Source: JAYGED01 sp046582565
GTDB taxonomy: Bacteria > Pseudomonadota > Alphaproteobacteria > JAAXGF01
DNA length: 25,007 nt
Assembly (NCBI GenBank): GCA_046582565.1
Contig: JAYGED010000303.1
Span: 1-25,007 of the forward strand
Direction of reading: 5' to 3'
Shown here one piece after another: positions 17,785 to 25,007 of the stretch. A program made the translations under genes and the position numbers. The first letter of the stretch is position 1. Each line of letters begins with the position of its first letter. The notes under the pieces were generated by a model, which saw only the letters and a program-made list of their open reading frames with translations, was not told where the DNA came from and made no database searches.

Positions 17785-19065
17785 ATGACGGAAAATACTC
17801 TCGACCGCCTGATGGCCGGGCGCTTCAGCGATCCCGACGGCGGGCCGGCACTTGATCCGCTGACGGCCGCGGTGACTATCGATTATAGCCTGGCCGGCCA
17901 CGAGGCCGAACTGGTCGCCGGGCTCGATCTCGGTGATCGGCTGGCGGTTGTCTGCGACGACAATACCCATGGCGTGCTCGGGGGCCGGGTGTCGGCGGCG
18001 CTGGCCTCAATCGCTGAGATCAGTGACGTCATGCTGCCCGGCCAGCCCCATGCGGACGGCGAGACCGTGGCGGCCCTGCGCGGCGAGACCGCCGAATGCG
18101 ACGCGCTGATCGCCGTCGGTTCGGGCAGCATCAACGACATCTGCAAATACGCCGCCGCCCTGGATGACAAACCCTATGCGGTGTTCGCCACGGCGCCGTC
18201 CATGAACGGCTACAGCTCGGTCAATGCGGCGATCACCATCGATGGTCTTAAGAAGTCGATCCAGGCCGCCGCCGCCGCCGGGGTGTTCATGGACCTGGAG
18301 GTGCTGGCGGCGGCCCCGCCCCGGATGATCCGCTCGGGTCTCGGCGATTCCGTCTGCCGCGCCACCGCCCAGGCGGACTGGCTGCTCGCCCATATGCTGA
18401 TCGACGATCCTTATCGCGAAGCGCCGTTCGCCCTGCTCGCCGAGGATGAAGCGGCGCTGTTCGCCGGGTCCAAGGCGCTCATGGAGGGCGATCTCGATAT
18501 CATGGGTTGCCTGGCGCGGGTGCTTACCCTGTCGGGTTTCGGCATGACCATCGCCAAGGGCAGCCAGCCGGCCAGCCAGGGCGAGCATCTGATCGGCCAT
18601 TACGCCGAGATGCGCATGAACCCCGATTGGTCGCCGAGCTTTCACGGCGAGCAGATCGGCGTCGCCACCCTGACCATGGCGCGTCTGCAGGAACGCATGC
18701 TGGCGGGCGGCCCGCCGCGCCTCGCCCCGACCGCCGCCACCGAGGCTTCGCTGCTCGATCATTTCGGCCCTGAGCTGGGCGCCGCCTGCTGGGCGGAATT
18801 CAAGCTCAAACGCCTCGATGAAGCCAAGGCGGAAACATTGAACCAGCGCCTCGACGAGCGCTGGGACGCCATTGCCGAGCGGATCAGAGCGATCCATCTG
18901 CCGTCGGCCCTGCTGGATGACACCCTGGCGCGCGCCGGTGCGCCGAGAACGCCGCATGATCTCGGCTGGCCTGCTGATTTCTATGACGGCGCGGTGAGCC
19001 ATGCCCGCGAAATCCGCAACCGCTTTACCTTCCTCGATCTCGCCGCCGACTCCGGCTTTTCATGA
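17785..19065 (+). CDS. Glycerol-1-phosphate dehydrogenase-like (AraM/EgsA family)
   Basis: A 426-residue NAD(P)-dependent metal alcohol dehydrogenase. The nucleotide-binding stretch AVGSGSINDICKYAA (about 110-125) and ATAPSMNGYSSVNAAIT are the AraM/EgsA hallmarks. Metal ligands of the family are present: Asp188 (GLGDSVC), His268 or His272 (GEHLIGH) and His287 (FHGEQIG). Characterised relatives interconvert dihydroxyacetone phosphate and sn-glycerol 1-phosphate: EgsA in archaeal lipid synthesis, and AraM in Bacillus, encoded in the arabinose operon. Here, beside a sugar kinase and a DeoR repressor, oxidation of a polyol phosphate is more likely. A good Shine-Dalgarno (GGAG, 6 nt before ATG) supports the start. 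Its stop overlaps the next gene by ATGA, implying translational coupling. Confidence 0.88.
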   Translation: MTENTLDRLMAGRFSDPDGGPALDPLTAAVTIDYSLAGHEAELVAGLDLGDRLAVVCDDNTHGVLGGRVSAALASIAEISDVMLPGQPHADGETVAALRGETAECDALIAVGSGSINDICKYAAALDDKPYAVFATAPSMNGYSSVNAAITIDGLKKSIQAAAAAGVFMDLEVLAAAPPRMIRSGLGDSVCRATAQADWLLAHMLIDDPYREAPFALLAEDEAALFAGSKALMEGDLDIMGCLARVLTLSGFGMTIAKGSQPASQGEHLIGHYAEMRMNPDWSPSFHGEQIGVATLTMARLQERMLAGGPPRLAPTAATEASLLDHFGPELGAACWAEFKLKRLDEAKAETLNQRLDERWDAIAERIRAIHLPSALLDDTLARAGAPRTPHDLGWPADFYDGAVSHAREIRNRFTFLDLAADSGFS

Positions 19066-19865
19066 TGCGTCCCCTGGCGGAATTCCCCCATGAAGCCCGC
19101 CGTGCGGTGCGTTATGTGCTGGCCGATATCGACGACACCTTGACCGTGGACGGGCGTTTGACAGCCGATGCCTACGCGGCCATGGAGACAGTCCGCGCCG
19201 CCGGTCTCACCATGGCGGCGATCACCGGTCGCCCGGCGGGCTGGTGCGACCTGATCGCGCGTCAGTGGCCGGTCGATGGGGTGGTCGGCGAAAACGGCGC
19301 CTTCTATTTCTCCTATGACGAGGCCGCCAAGACCATGCGGCGGCGCTATTGGAAGGACGGCGAGGAGAGAGCCGCCGACCGGCAGCGGCTGGACCGGCTT
19401 GCAACGCAGATCCTGGACGCCGTGCCCGGCGCGGCCCTGTCCGCCGATCAGCCCTATCGCGAAGCGGACCTCGCCATCGATTATTGCGAGGATGTGGCGC
19501 CCTTGGGCGACAAAGCGGTGGCGCAGATAAAGCGCCTGTTCGAAGCGGCCGGCGCCCATGCCAAGATCAGCTCGATCCATGTCAACGGCTGGTTCGGCGA
19601 TTACGACAAGCTGGCGATGACGCGCATCCTGTTTCGCGAGGTCTTCGCCGCCGATCTGGACGGCTTGCGCGAGAGCGTGGTGTTCGCCGGCGATTCGCCT
19701 AATGATGCGCCCATGTTCGAGTTTTTCCCCAACGCGGTCGGCGTCGCTAATCTGGCTGAATTCATTGGCCGCATCGACGCCGAGCCGGCCTGGATCACCC
19801 AGGCGCGGGGCGGTCATGGCTTTGCCGAACTGGCCGCGGCGATCCTTGAGGCGCACGCGTCATGA
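19062..19865 (+). CDS. HAD-superfamily class IIB phosphatase
   Basis: A 267-residue soluble phosphatase-like protein. Motif I is VLADIDDTLT (nucleophile Asp22, acid Asp24), motif II is AAITGRPAGW, and the final metal motif is VFAGDSPNDAPMFEF. The cap between motifs II and III and the GDSPND ending place it in class IIB, with Cof, sucrose-phosphate and mannosyl-phosphoglycerate phosphatases. It probably removes a phosphate from a pathway intermediate, either as a committed step or to prevent toxic sugar-phosphate build-up. The start at 19062 overlaps the dehydrogenase stop by 4 nt; an adjacent ATG at 19065 is also possible. It is intact, with all catalytic residues present. Confidence 0.87.
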   Translation: MMRPLAEFPHEARRAVRYVLADIDDTLTVDGRLTADAYAAMETVRAAGLTMAAITGRPAGWCDLIARQWPVDGVVGENGAFYFSYDEAAKTMRRRYWKDGEERAADRQRLDRLATQILDAVPGAALSADQPYREADLAIDYCEDVAPLGDKAVAQIKRLFEAAGAHAKISSIHVNGWFGDYDKLAMTRILFREVFAADLDGLRESVVFAGDSPNDAPMFEFFPNAVGVANLAEFIGRIDAEPAWITQARGGHGFAELAAAILEAHAS

Positions 19866-19881
19866 AACGGCCATGAAACGG
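19861..19881 (+). repeat. 11-bp-period duplication of the deoR-type start region
   Basis: CATGAAACGG occurs at 19861-19870 and again at 19872-19881. The first ATG (19862) overlaps the phosphatase stop as ATGA, the usual coupling arrangement, but reads only MKRP before TGA at 19874-19876, which in turn overlaps the real start ATG (19873). The pattern suggests that an ancestral ATGA-coupled start was duplicated, leaving a four-codon relay frame. Confidence 0.75.
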
Positions 19882-20637
19882 GAAGAACGCTTCGATCGCA
19901 TCATCGCCACCTTGCGCAACAGCCCGGCGGTGCGCATATCAGCCCTCGCCGAGGTGTTCGATGTCTCGGTCGAGACCGTGCGCCGCGATATCGATGAGCT
20001 GAGCCGCCGGGGCCTGGTCGACCGCACCTATGGCGGTGCTGCACTCAGGCTCATGGCCCAGGAGCCGGAGGTCAACGAGCGGCGCAATCAGCTGATCGAG
20101 GAACGCCTGCGGATCGGCGATTACGCCACCTCGCTGGTGTCGCCCGGCGATGTGCTGATGATCGACTCCGGCTCGACCACAACCCATTTCGCCCGCCGCC
20201 TGGCCGAGGATGCCGGCAGCGATTTGACCGTGCTGACCAACGCGCCGTCGGTCGCCCAGGCGGCGGCCAGGAACCCCAGGATCAGGACCGTGCTCTGCCC
20301 CGGCGATTACGATCCCCACGAAGGCGGCGTCTTCGGGCCCGAGGCAATCCATTTCCTGCAGCGCTTTCACGCCGACAAAGCCTTCATCGGCGCCAGCGGC
20401 CTGACCTCGTCCGGGCCGGTCGAGGCCAACTCGCCGGTGAGCTGGATCAAACGCGCCATGATCGGCCAGACCAAGCGCTGCCTGCTGATGGTCGATCACA
20501 CCAAATTCAACGCCTACGCCCTGGAGCGGGTCTGCCCGCTCAGCGACATCGACGACGTGATCGCCGATACATCACCCGATGAGACTCTGGCCAAGGCCCT
20601 CGCCGTCGCCAAGGTCGATCTCCATATTGCAGGCTAA
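19873..20637 (+). CDS. DeoR/GlpR-family transcriptional repressor
   Basis: A 254-residue regulator. The N-terminal winged helix-turn-helix (about 5-60) carries the family signature ISALAEVFDVSVETVRRDIDE then GLVDRTYGGA. The C-terminal sugar-phosphate-sensing domain has VLMIDSGSTTTHFARRL, VLTNAPSVA, DKAFIGASGL and LLMVDHTKF. Such proteins usually repress their own operon until a phosphorylated sugar intermediate binds. As the last gene of the kinase/dehydrogenase/phosphatase unit it most likely controls that unit, perhaps through the dyad near 15541. The start at 19873 is fixed by the HTH alignment; the nearer ATG (19862) runs out after four codons. It converges on the phosphotransferase gene, and I see no clear terminator in the 67-bp gap. 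Confidence 0.92.
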   Translation: MKREERFDRIIATLRNSPAVRISALAEVFDVSVETVRRDIDELSRRGLVDRTYGGAALRLMAQEPEVNERRNQLIEERLRIGDYATSLVSPGDVLMIDSGSTTTHFARRLAEDAGSDLTVLTNAPSVAQAAARNPRIRTVLCPGDYDPHEGGVFGPEAIHFLQRFHADKAFIGASGLTSSGPVEANSPVSWIKRAMIGQTKRCLLMVDHTKFNAYALERVCPLSDIDDVIADTSPDETLAKALAVAKVDLHIAG

Positions 20638-20704
20638 GACCGGGGCTTAAAACTTGCTCCCGCCGGACTTCAAGCTGCACCAGTGTGATAGATGCCCCTG
20701 GCCG

Positions 20705-21625
20705 TTATTCGCCCTGTCTTACGGCGGCGAGATGGCGTGGAAAATCGGGGCTCGCCATGAGGGTGCGGCAGCGGTCGAGGCGGCCCACCGCATAGGCCCA
20801 GAAATCCTCGGCCGGATTGTCGTTGGCGAACTGGATGACCCCCCACAGGGTCCAGAGCAGGTCGCACATGGCCTTGTACATGACCATGCGGCCGACGTCG
20901 AAGGCGGGCGGCTCCCCGTCGAAATAGGCTTTGAGCAGCACCTGTTCCTGTTCGCCATCGAACGCTGCTTCCACGGAGAGGTCGCCGAGATCCCACATGG
21001 GGTCGTTGTTGCCGGCATATTCGTAGTCGATGATGAAGACCCGCTTGCCCGTGTCGAGGAAGTTTTCCGCCAAGGGGTCGCAATGACAGGGCGCCAACGG
21101 CAGCTCATGCAGCCCCAGGGCCTCGCGCACGGCGTCGGCTTCTTTCTGGACCGCCGCGTAGCCGTCGGGCAGGGTGGCGCCGAGGTCGGCGAGCAGGCCG
21201 AGATATTCGTCGATCATGGCGAACAGCTCGAAACGGCTATCGAAGGCCGTGCCGCAATCATGCAGGCGGCGGAAGGCTTCCCCGGCGCGCGCCACCGTGC
21301 CGAGATCCTTGAAGCCGGCTTCATCCAGGGTCACCGAGCCTTCCACATAGCGGCACAGCATGGTGCCGTCATCCGCATCGAAAAACATCACTTCGGCGTT
21401 GACCCCGGCGTCAGCCGCGACACGGGCGCTGTGGGATTCCGCGCGGCGGTCGATATAGGCTTCGGTGCCCTCGCCGGCGAGGCGCAGCACGAACGTTCCC
21501 TGGGCGGCTACGATCTTGTAATTGCGGTTGGTCAGACCGCCCAATCGCTCGGTCTTCACGGTTGTGAGATCGACGCCGTCGAACAGGGGAATGGTCGCCA
21601 GCTTCTCAAGAGCTTCATCCGTCAT
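20705..21625 (-). CDS. Choline/ethanolamine kinase-like phosphotransferase (APH fold)
   Basis: 306 residues with the protein-kinase-like fold of choline and aminoglycoside kinases. The catalytic Brenner-type loop reads APCHCDPLAENFLD, followed by the metal-binding segment VFIIDYEYAGNNDPMWDLGDL, which is characteristic of the choline/ethanolamine branch. The N-terminal LGGLTNRNYKI glycine-rich loop and the lysine-like position in TFVLRLAG also fit. It should phosphorylate an amino alcohol in the cytoplasm; choline is a guess from family and from the downstream-metabolism flavoprotein next door. A strong Shine-Dalgarno (GAAAGG, 6 nt before the ATG) supports the start, which is only 12 nt after the flavoprotein stop. 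It is therefore the last gene of the minus-strand operon. Confidence 0.87.
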   Translation of the reverse strand: MTDEALEKLATIPLFDGVDLTTVKTERLGGLTNRNYKIVAAQGTFVLRLAGEGTEAYIDRRAESHSARVAADAGVNAEVMFFDADDGTMLCRYVEGSVTLDEAGFKDLGTVARAGEAFRRLHDCGTAFDSRFELFAMIDEYLGLLADLGATLPDGYAAVQKEADAVREALGLHELPLAPCHCDPLAENFLDTGKRVFIIDYEYAGNNDPMWDLGDLSVEAAFDGEQEQVLLKAYFDGEPPAFDVGRMVMYKAMCDLLWTLWGVIQFANDNPAEDFWAYAVGRLDRCRTLMASPDFPRHLAAVRQGE

Positions 21626-21637
21626 AAGGTGCCTTTC

Positions 21638-24052
21638 TTACGCCAAAATTTTCGAGCGCTCGGTATCATACAGAGCCCGGCCGTGGCGGGTTGCGGCAAT
21701 CGCCTCGCCGAAGACTTCTATCTGGTAGTCGTCATGGTTCGCATCTTCGGCATCCACATAGCCATAGACGATGCTCATACCCAGGGTATGGCCGTAGCCG
21801 CCGCTGGTGGTCACGCCGAGGGTTCGACCGCTGCGCAGGATCGCCTCGCCGCCATGGACCGAGGCCTCCCGTTCCAGGGTGAAGCAGCAGAGGCGCCGCT
21901 GTGGGCCTTCCTGCTTGGCCCGGGACAAGGCATCGCGGCCCAGGAAGTCGCCCGCGTTGAGCTTGACGCAGAAGCCGAGCCCGGCCTCGTAAGGATTGTA
22001 ATCGGGGGTGATGTCGGCGCCCCAGTAGCGATAGCCCTTCTCCAGGCGTAAGGATTCTATGGCGCGATAGCCGGCGTTGGCGATGCCGAAATCCTGGCCG
22101 GCCCGCCACAGGCATTCATAGACATGGACGGCGTATTCCGTGGGGATATGAAGCTCCCAACCAAGCTCGCCCACATAGGTGATGCGAAGCGCCAGCACCG
22201 GGGCGTAGCCGATACGCACTGTGCGGTGGCTGAGGAAGGGGAAGCCTTCATCCGATACATCGTCGTCGCAGACCGCCGCCAGCACATCACGCGCACGCGG
22301 CCCGCAGAGGTTGATGACCGCCCGGCTCGATGTGGTTTCGCTGAGGGTGACCGAACCGTCGCTTGGCATATGGCGGGTGAGCCAGGAGTGGTCATGCACC
22401 CCGAAGCCCGAGCCGGTGACCAGATAGAAACGGTCCTCGGCCAGGCGGCAGATGGTCAGGTCGGCCTCGATGCCGCCGCGCTCATTGCACAGCTGGGTGT
22501 AGGTGGCGATCCCCGGCGGCTTGTCGAGGTCGTTGGCGGCGAGCCCTTGCAGGAAGCCGTACGCGCCCGCGCCGGTGATGTGGAATTTCGAGAATGAGCT
22601 TTGGTCGATAAGCGCCACCCGCTCGCGCACCGCCTTGCATTCCGCGCCCACGGCGTCGAACCAGTTGGGCCGGTCGAAGGATGGCGCATCGACCGGCTCG
22701 GTGCCTGCCGGGGCAAACCAATTGGGCCGCTCCCAGCCAAATTTCGAGCCCTGCACCGCGCCCTGCTCGACCAACGTCTGATACAGCGGGCTGCGCCGAC
22801 CGCCGCGCCCGGTGGTGCGCTCCTCCCCCGGCCAATGGAGCTTGTAGTAATGGCCGTAGCTCTCCACGGCGCGCTCATGGAGATAGCGGGCGCCGGCGTG
22901 ATGATCGCCAAAGCGGCGCACATCGAAGGCCCAGAGGTCCATGCCCGGATCGCCCTTTGTGATCCATTCGGCCAGGGCGAGGCCGGCGCCACCGGCTGCT
23001 GCGATACCGGCGGTGAAGCCGCAGGCGAGATAGACGTTATCGCGCTCCGGCGCCAGGCCGATGATCGGCTCGCCGTCGGCGGACACCGGGATGGCGCCGT
23101 TGATCAGCTTGCGCACGCCGACCTCGGCGAGGGCGGGGACGCGAATTGCCGCCGACAGGAAATGCTGCTCGAAGCGGTCGAAGTTGGAATTGAGAAGCTG
23201 CTGATAGAACTTATCGGGGATGCCGTCTCTGCCGAAGGGCAGGGTATCGGACTCCCAGCCGCCGAAGGCCAGGCCGCCGGCGTCGGGCTTCATATAGAAC
23301 CGATGGTCGGGATCTCGGAAGGTGGGCAAATCGGCGGTGGCGCCCGCGATGGTCTCGGTCACCAGATACTGATGCTCGGCGGCGGCGGCGGGCACCTTCA
23401 CGCCGCAGAGAGCGCCGAGGGCGCGGCTCCACATGCCGGCGGCGATAACCAGGGTCTCACAGCGGATGGATTGTTCGTCGACGACCACGCCGCTGACCCG
23501 GTTGCCGTCGATTTCAAAGCCGGTGACGCGGACCCCTTCATGGATGGTGACGCCGCCGTTCCTGGCGCCACGGGCCAGGGATTGGGTCAGGCTTGAGGGG
23601 TCGATATAGCCGTCGCTGGGAATGTAGGCGGCGCCGACCACGCCATCAGGTGACATCAGGGGGAACAGATCGCGGGCCTCGTCCGCCGACAGCAGATGAA
23701 GCTCGAAGCCGAAACTCTTGGCGGTGGTGGCAGTGCGCTTGATTTCGAGCCAGCGATCGGCTGACGAGGCAACGCGGAGCGAGCCCACCGGCTTCCAGTC
23801 GGTGGCGAGGCCGGTCTCGGCCTCGAGGGTTTCGTACAGCTCGACCGAGTTGCGCATCAGTTTCGTCAGGTTGCGCGATCCGCGTAGCTGGCCGACCAGC
23901 CCGGCGGCGTGCCAGGTGGCGCCCTGGGTCAGCCCGGCCTGCTCAAGCACCGCCACATCGCCCTGGCCGCGCTTGGCGAGATGATAGGCGATGCTGATGC
24001 CGACCGCGCCGCCGCCGATGATGACGATTTCAGCATCCTTGATTTGCGCCAC
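21638..24052 (-). CDS. Dimethylglycine/sarcosine dehydrogenase-like flavoprotein with GcvT domain
   Basis: 804 residues in the family order: an FAD-binding DAO domain (VIIGGGAVGISIAYHLAKRG, about 8-370), an FAO linker domain (about 375-430), then folate-binding GcvT N- and C-terminal domains (about 435-800; RVALIDQSSFSKFHITG, GELGWELHIPTEYA, GYGHTLGMSIVYGYV). His48 in GATWHAAGL matches the histidine that carries covalent FAD in mammalian dimethylglycine dehydrogenase. Such enzymes oxidatively demethylate N-methyl amino acids and hand formaldehyde to tetrahydrofolate as 5,10-methylene-THF. Dimethylglycine or sarcosine are likely substrates, but many paralogues have unknown ones. The start is a GTG (24052) whose G overlaps the acetyltransferase TAG, so the two are translationally coupled. 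Confidence 0.9.
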   Translation of the reverse strand: MAQIKDAEIVIIGGGAVGISIAYHLAKRGQGDVAVLEQAGLTQGATWHAAGLVGQLRGSRNLTKLMRNSVELYETLEAETGLATDWKPVGSLRVASSADRWLEIKRTATTAKSFGFELHLLSADEARDLFPLMSPDGVVGAAYIPSDGYIDPSSLTQSLARGARNGGVTIHEGVRVTGFEIDGNRVSGVVVDEQSIRCETLVIAAGMWSRALGALCGVKVPAAAAEHQYLVTETIAGATADLPTFRDPDHRFYMKPDAGGLAFGGWESDTLPFGRDGIPDKFYQQLLNSNFDRFEQHFLSAAIRVPALAEVGVRKLINGAIPVSADGEPIIGLAPERDNVYLACGFTAGIAAAGGAGLALAEWITKGDPGMDLWAFDVRRFGDHHAGARYLHERAVESYGHYYKLHWPGEERTTGRGGRRSPLYQTLVEQGAVQGSKFGWERPNWFAPAGTEPVDAPSFDRPNWFDAVGAECKAVRERVALIDQSSFSKFHITGAGAYGFLQGLAANDLDKPPGIATYTQLCNERGGIEADLTICRLAEDRFYLVTGSGFGVHDHSWLTRHMPSDGSVTLSETTSSRAVINLCGPRARDVLAAVCDDDVSDEGFPFLSHRTVRIGYAPVLALRITYVGELGWELHIPTEYAVHVYECLWRAGQDFGIANAGYRAIESLRLEKGYRYWGADITPDYNPYEAGLGFCVKLNAGDFLGRDALSRAKQEGPQRRLCCFTLEREASVHGGEAILRSGRTLGVTTSGGYGHTLGMSIVYGYVDAEDANHDDYQIEVFGEAIAATRHGRALYDTERSKILA

Positions 24053-24516
24053 TAGGCGAGCTCTTTTTCCATGGTGAAATTGGCCAATTTGACCCCGCCG
24101 CGCTCAATTCTGTTCTCCTTGACCAGGGAAAACCCCTGATGTTCGAAGAACGGGCGCGCGCTGATGCTGGCGTCGGTGGTCATGCGTGTCAGGCCTGACT
24201 CCAGCGCGGCGGTCTCGACCTTGCTATATAGCCAGGAGCCGATGCCTTGGCGCTGAGCGTCGTGGTGGCAGTAGAACATGTCGAGGTAGCCGCTGTTGTC
24301 GAGTTCGGCGAAGGCGAAGATTTTGCCTTTTTCCTCGGCGACCAGGGTATGGCGCTTTGCCATGCGCTCGTGCCAGGCGGCTGCATCCGGTACCACGGGC
24401 GCCCAGACGCGAAGCTGCTCGGGCGTATAGTCCTGAGCATTTACCTTATGTACCGTCTCGTAGAATAGAGTGACGATAGCCTCAGCATCGGTCTCTTCAT
24501 AGGGCCTGATACGCAT
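24052..24516 (-). CDS. GNAT-family N-acetyltransferase
   Basis: A 154-residue protein with the acetyl-CoA-binding signature QRQGIGSWL (the R/Q-x-x-G-x-G/A loop) and the upstream strand YLDMFYCHHDAQ, resembling the YafP-like GNAT group. The C-terminal ASISARPFFEHQGFSLVKEN is the typical strand 6-7 region. The acceptor substrate is unknown. It begins 13 nt after the stop of the partial upstream gene and its stop overlaps the start of the flavoprotein gene by one base, so it belongs to the minus-strand operon. A role in modifying an amine produced or used by the flavoprotein is possible but is only inferred from position. Confidence 0.88.
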   Translation of the reverse strand: MRIRPYEETDAEAIVTLFYETVHKVNAQDYTPEQLRVWAPVVPDAAAWHERMAKRHTLVAEEKGKIFAFAELDNSGYLDMFYCHHDAQRQGIGSWLYSKVETAALESGLTRMTTDASISARPFFEHQGFSLVKENRIERGGVKLANFTMEKELA

Positions 24517-24529
24517 TAAATCTCAACTC

Positions 24530-25007
24530 TCAATGGCGGGTCGGCCCGTCCTCGGCGGCGGGCGCCGCGTTAGGCTCGGCTTCTTCGCTGTTCTCCCAGG
24601 GATAAAGCGGGTTGAGATTCCAATCGGAATTAACCGCCAGAGCGCGCAAGGCATCGCAAAACACTATTAATCGCTCATGGCTGATGGGAATTTTCATGGA
24701 TTTCGCATCATCGCTCAAGGTCATTATTTTTCCGCCCTTTTCACCATCGCGGATGTGGATGGTCTTGACCAGATAGGCGATCCTGTTGTCGACTTCGGGC
24801 ACCGGTGCATTGGACAGGGTACCGGTCTGGATGGCTTCCGAAACGGCGCCTTGCTGTTCAAATTGCAGCACATCCTTCATCATCTCGGGCGGCGTCTTGG
24901 TTACCGCTTCGCTCATATCCTGGACGGTCTTGCCCAACACCGGCCATAGCTTCTTGAACAACCGGCGCGTCAGTCCGAAGGCGTGTTCGACAGCCTCGTC
25001 ATCGCGC
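24530..25007 (-). CDS. Unknown protein, N-terminus beyond the window
   Basis: An open frame of 158 codons that I do not recognise. It runs from the window edge to a stop at 24530. A TTG at 24961 could start it, but the frame stays open upstream to the end of the window with protein-like sequence (DDEAVEHAFGLTRRLFKKLW), so the real start is probably outside. Visible features are an amphipathic basic start, a Met/Gln-rich helical middle (PPEMMKDVLQFEQQG), a more strand-like region (RIAYLVKTIHIRDGEKGGKIMTL), and an acidic, Pro/Ala-rich tail (EEAEPNAAPAAEDG). No membrane segment or cysteine pair is seen. Codon use is less GC-rich than its neighbours. It is co-directional with, and 13 nt upstream of, the acetyltransferase gene. 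Confidence 0.65.
   Translation of the reverse strand, partial: RDDEAVEHAFGLTRRLFKKLWPVLGKTVQDMSEAVTKTPPEMMKDVLQFEQQGAVSEAIQTGTLSNAPVPEVDNRIAYLVKTIHIRDGEKGGKIMTLSDDAKSMKIPISHERLIVFCDALRALAVNSDWNLNPLYPWENSEEAEPNAAPAAEDGPTRH

Noticed and set aside
20638..20704. Bidirectional terminator between the convergent operons
   Set aside because: Only distant GGGGC and GCCCC segments could pair, with no compact stem or T-run.
20654..22051. 465-residue plus-strand open frame opposite the phosphotransferase and flavoprotein
   Set aside because: It spans two well-supported antisense genes and the gap between them and shows no domain or export signal.

Overview
The window is GC-rich and densely packed with genes on both strands. 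It looks like chromosomal DNA of an alphaproteobacterium, probably Rhodospirillales-like. The supporting signs are a class I lysyl-tRNA synthetase, a single-chain methylmalonyl-CoA mutase, a TipF-like protein with a degenerate EAL domain, a DinG-type helicase next to an HRDC-containing RecQ, and a dimethylglycine dehydrogenase-like flavoprotein. I saw no rRNA, tRNA, CRISPR array, transposase or phage gene. The lineage is inferred from protein character, not from a search.

Layout. 1-113: non-coding repeat patch (seven perfect GCTGAAA heptamers, an inverted copy, and a CTCTGTG doublet). 115-5630 (minus strand): methylmalonyl-CoA mutase with a readable sigma70-type promoter, a NagD-like HAD hydrolase, a membrane-anchored degenerate-EAL protein, and class 2 dihydroorotate dehydrogenase. 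5742-8618 (plus): secreted subtilisin-like protease, class IV (branched-chain) aminotransferase and a TSUP permease, tightly spaced. 8619-10193 (minus): lysyl-tRNA synthetase, whose stop codon abuts that of the permease. 10307-15541 (plus): a GFA-family zinc protein overlapping a DinG-type Fe-S helicase, then RecQ.

15628-20637 (plus): a compact five-gene unit made of a TIM-barrel protein of unknown function, an FGGY sugar/polyol kinase, an AraM/glycerol-1-phosphate dehydrogenase-like protein, a HAD-IIB phosphatase and a DeoR-type repressor. It reads as an inducible sugar- or polyol-phosphate pathway whose substrate I cannot assign, and it is the best candidate here for undescribed biology. 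The kinase has no ATG, GTG or TTG at its N-terminus. The best start is an ATC placed 7 nt after GGGAG, which gives the expected MAIVGVDIGT beginning.

20705-25007 (minus): a second operon converging on the first, with a partial unknown protein running off the window, a GNAT acetyltransferase, an 804-residue dimethylglycine/sarcosine dehydrogenase-like flavoprotein with a C-terminal folate-binding GcvT half, and a choline-kinase-like phosphotransferase. This suggests methylated-amine or choline-derived metabolism.

A recurring small-scale oddity is that two genes (GFA at 10307, DeoR at 19873) have their start-codon region tandemly duplicated (17-bp and 11-bp periods). In each case this creates a tiny upstream frame that ends in an ATGA overlap with the real start.
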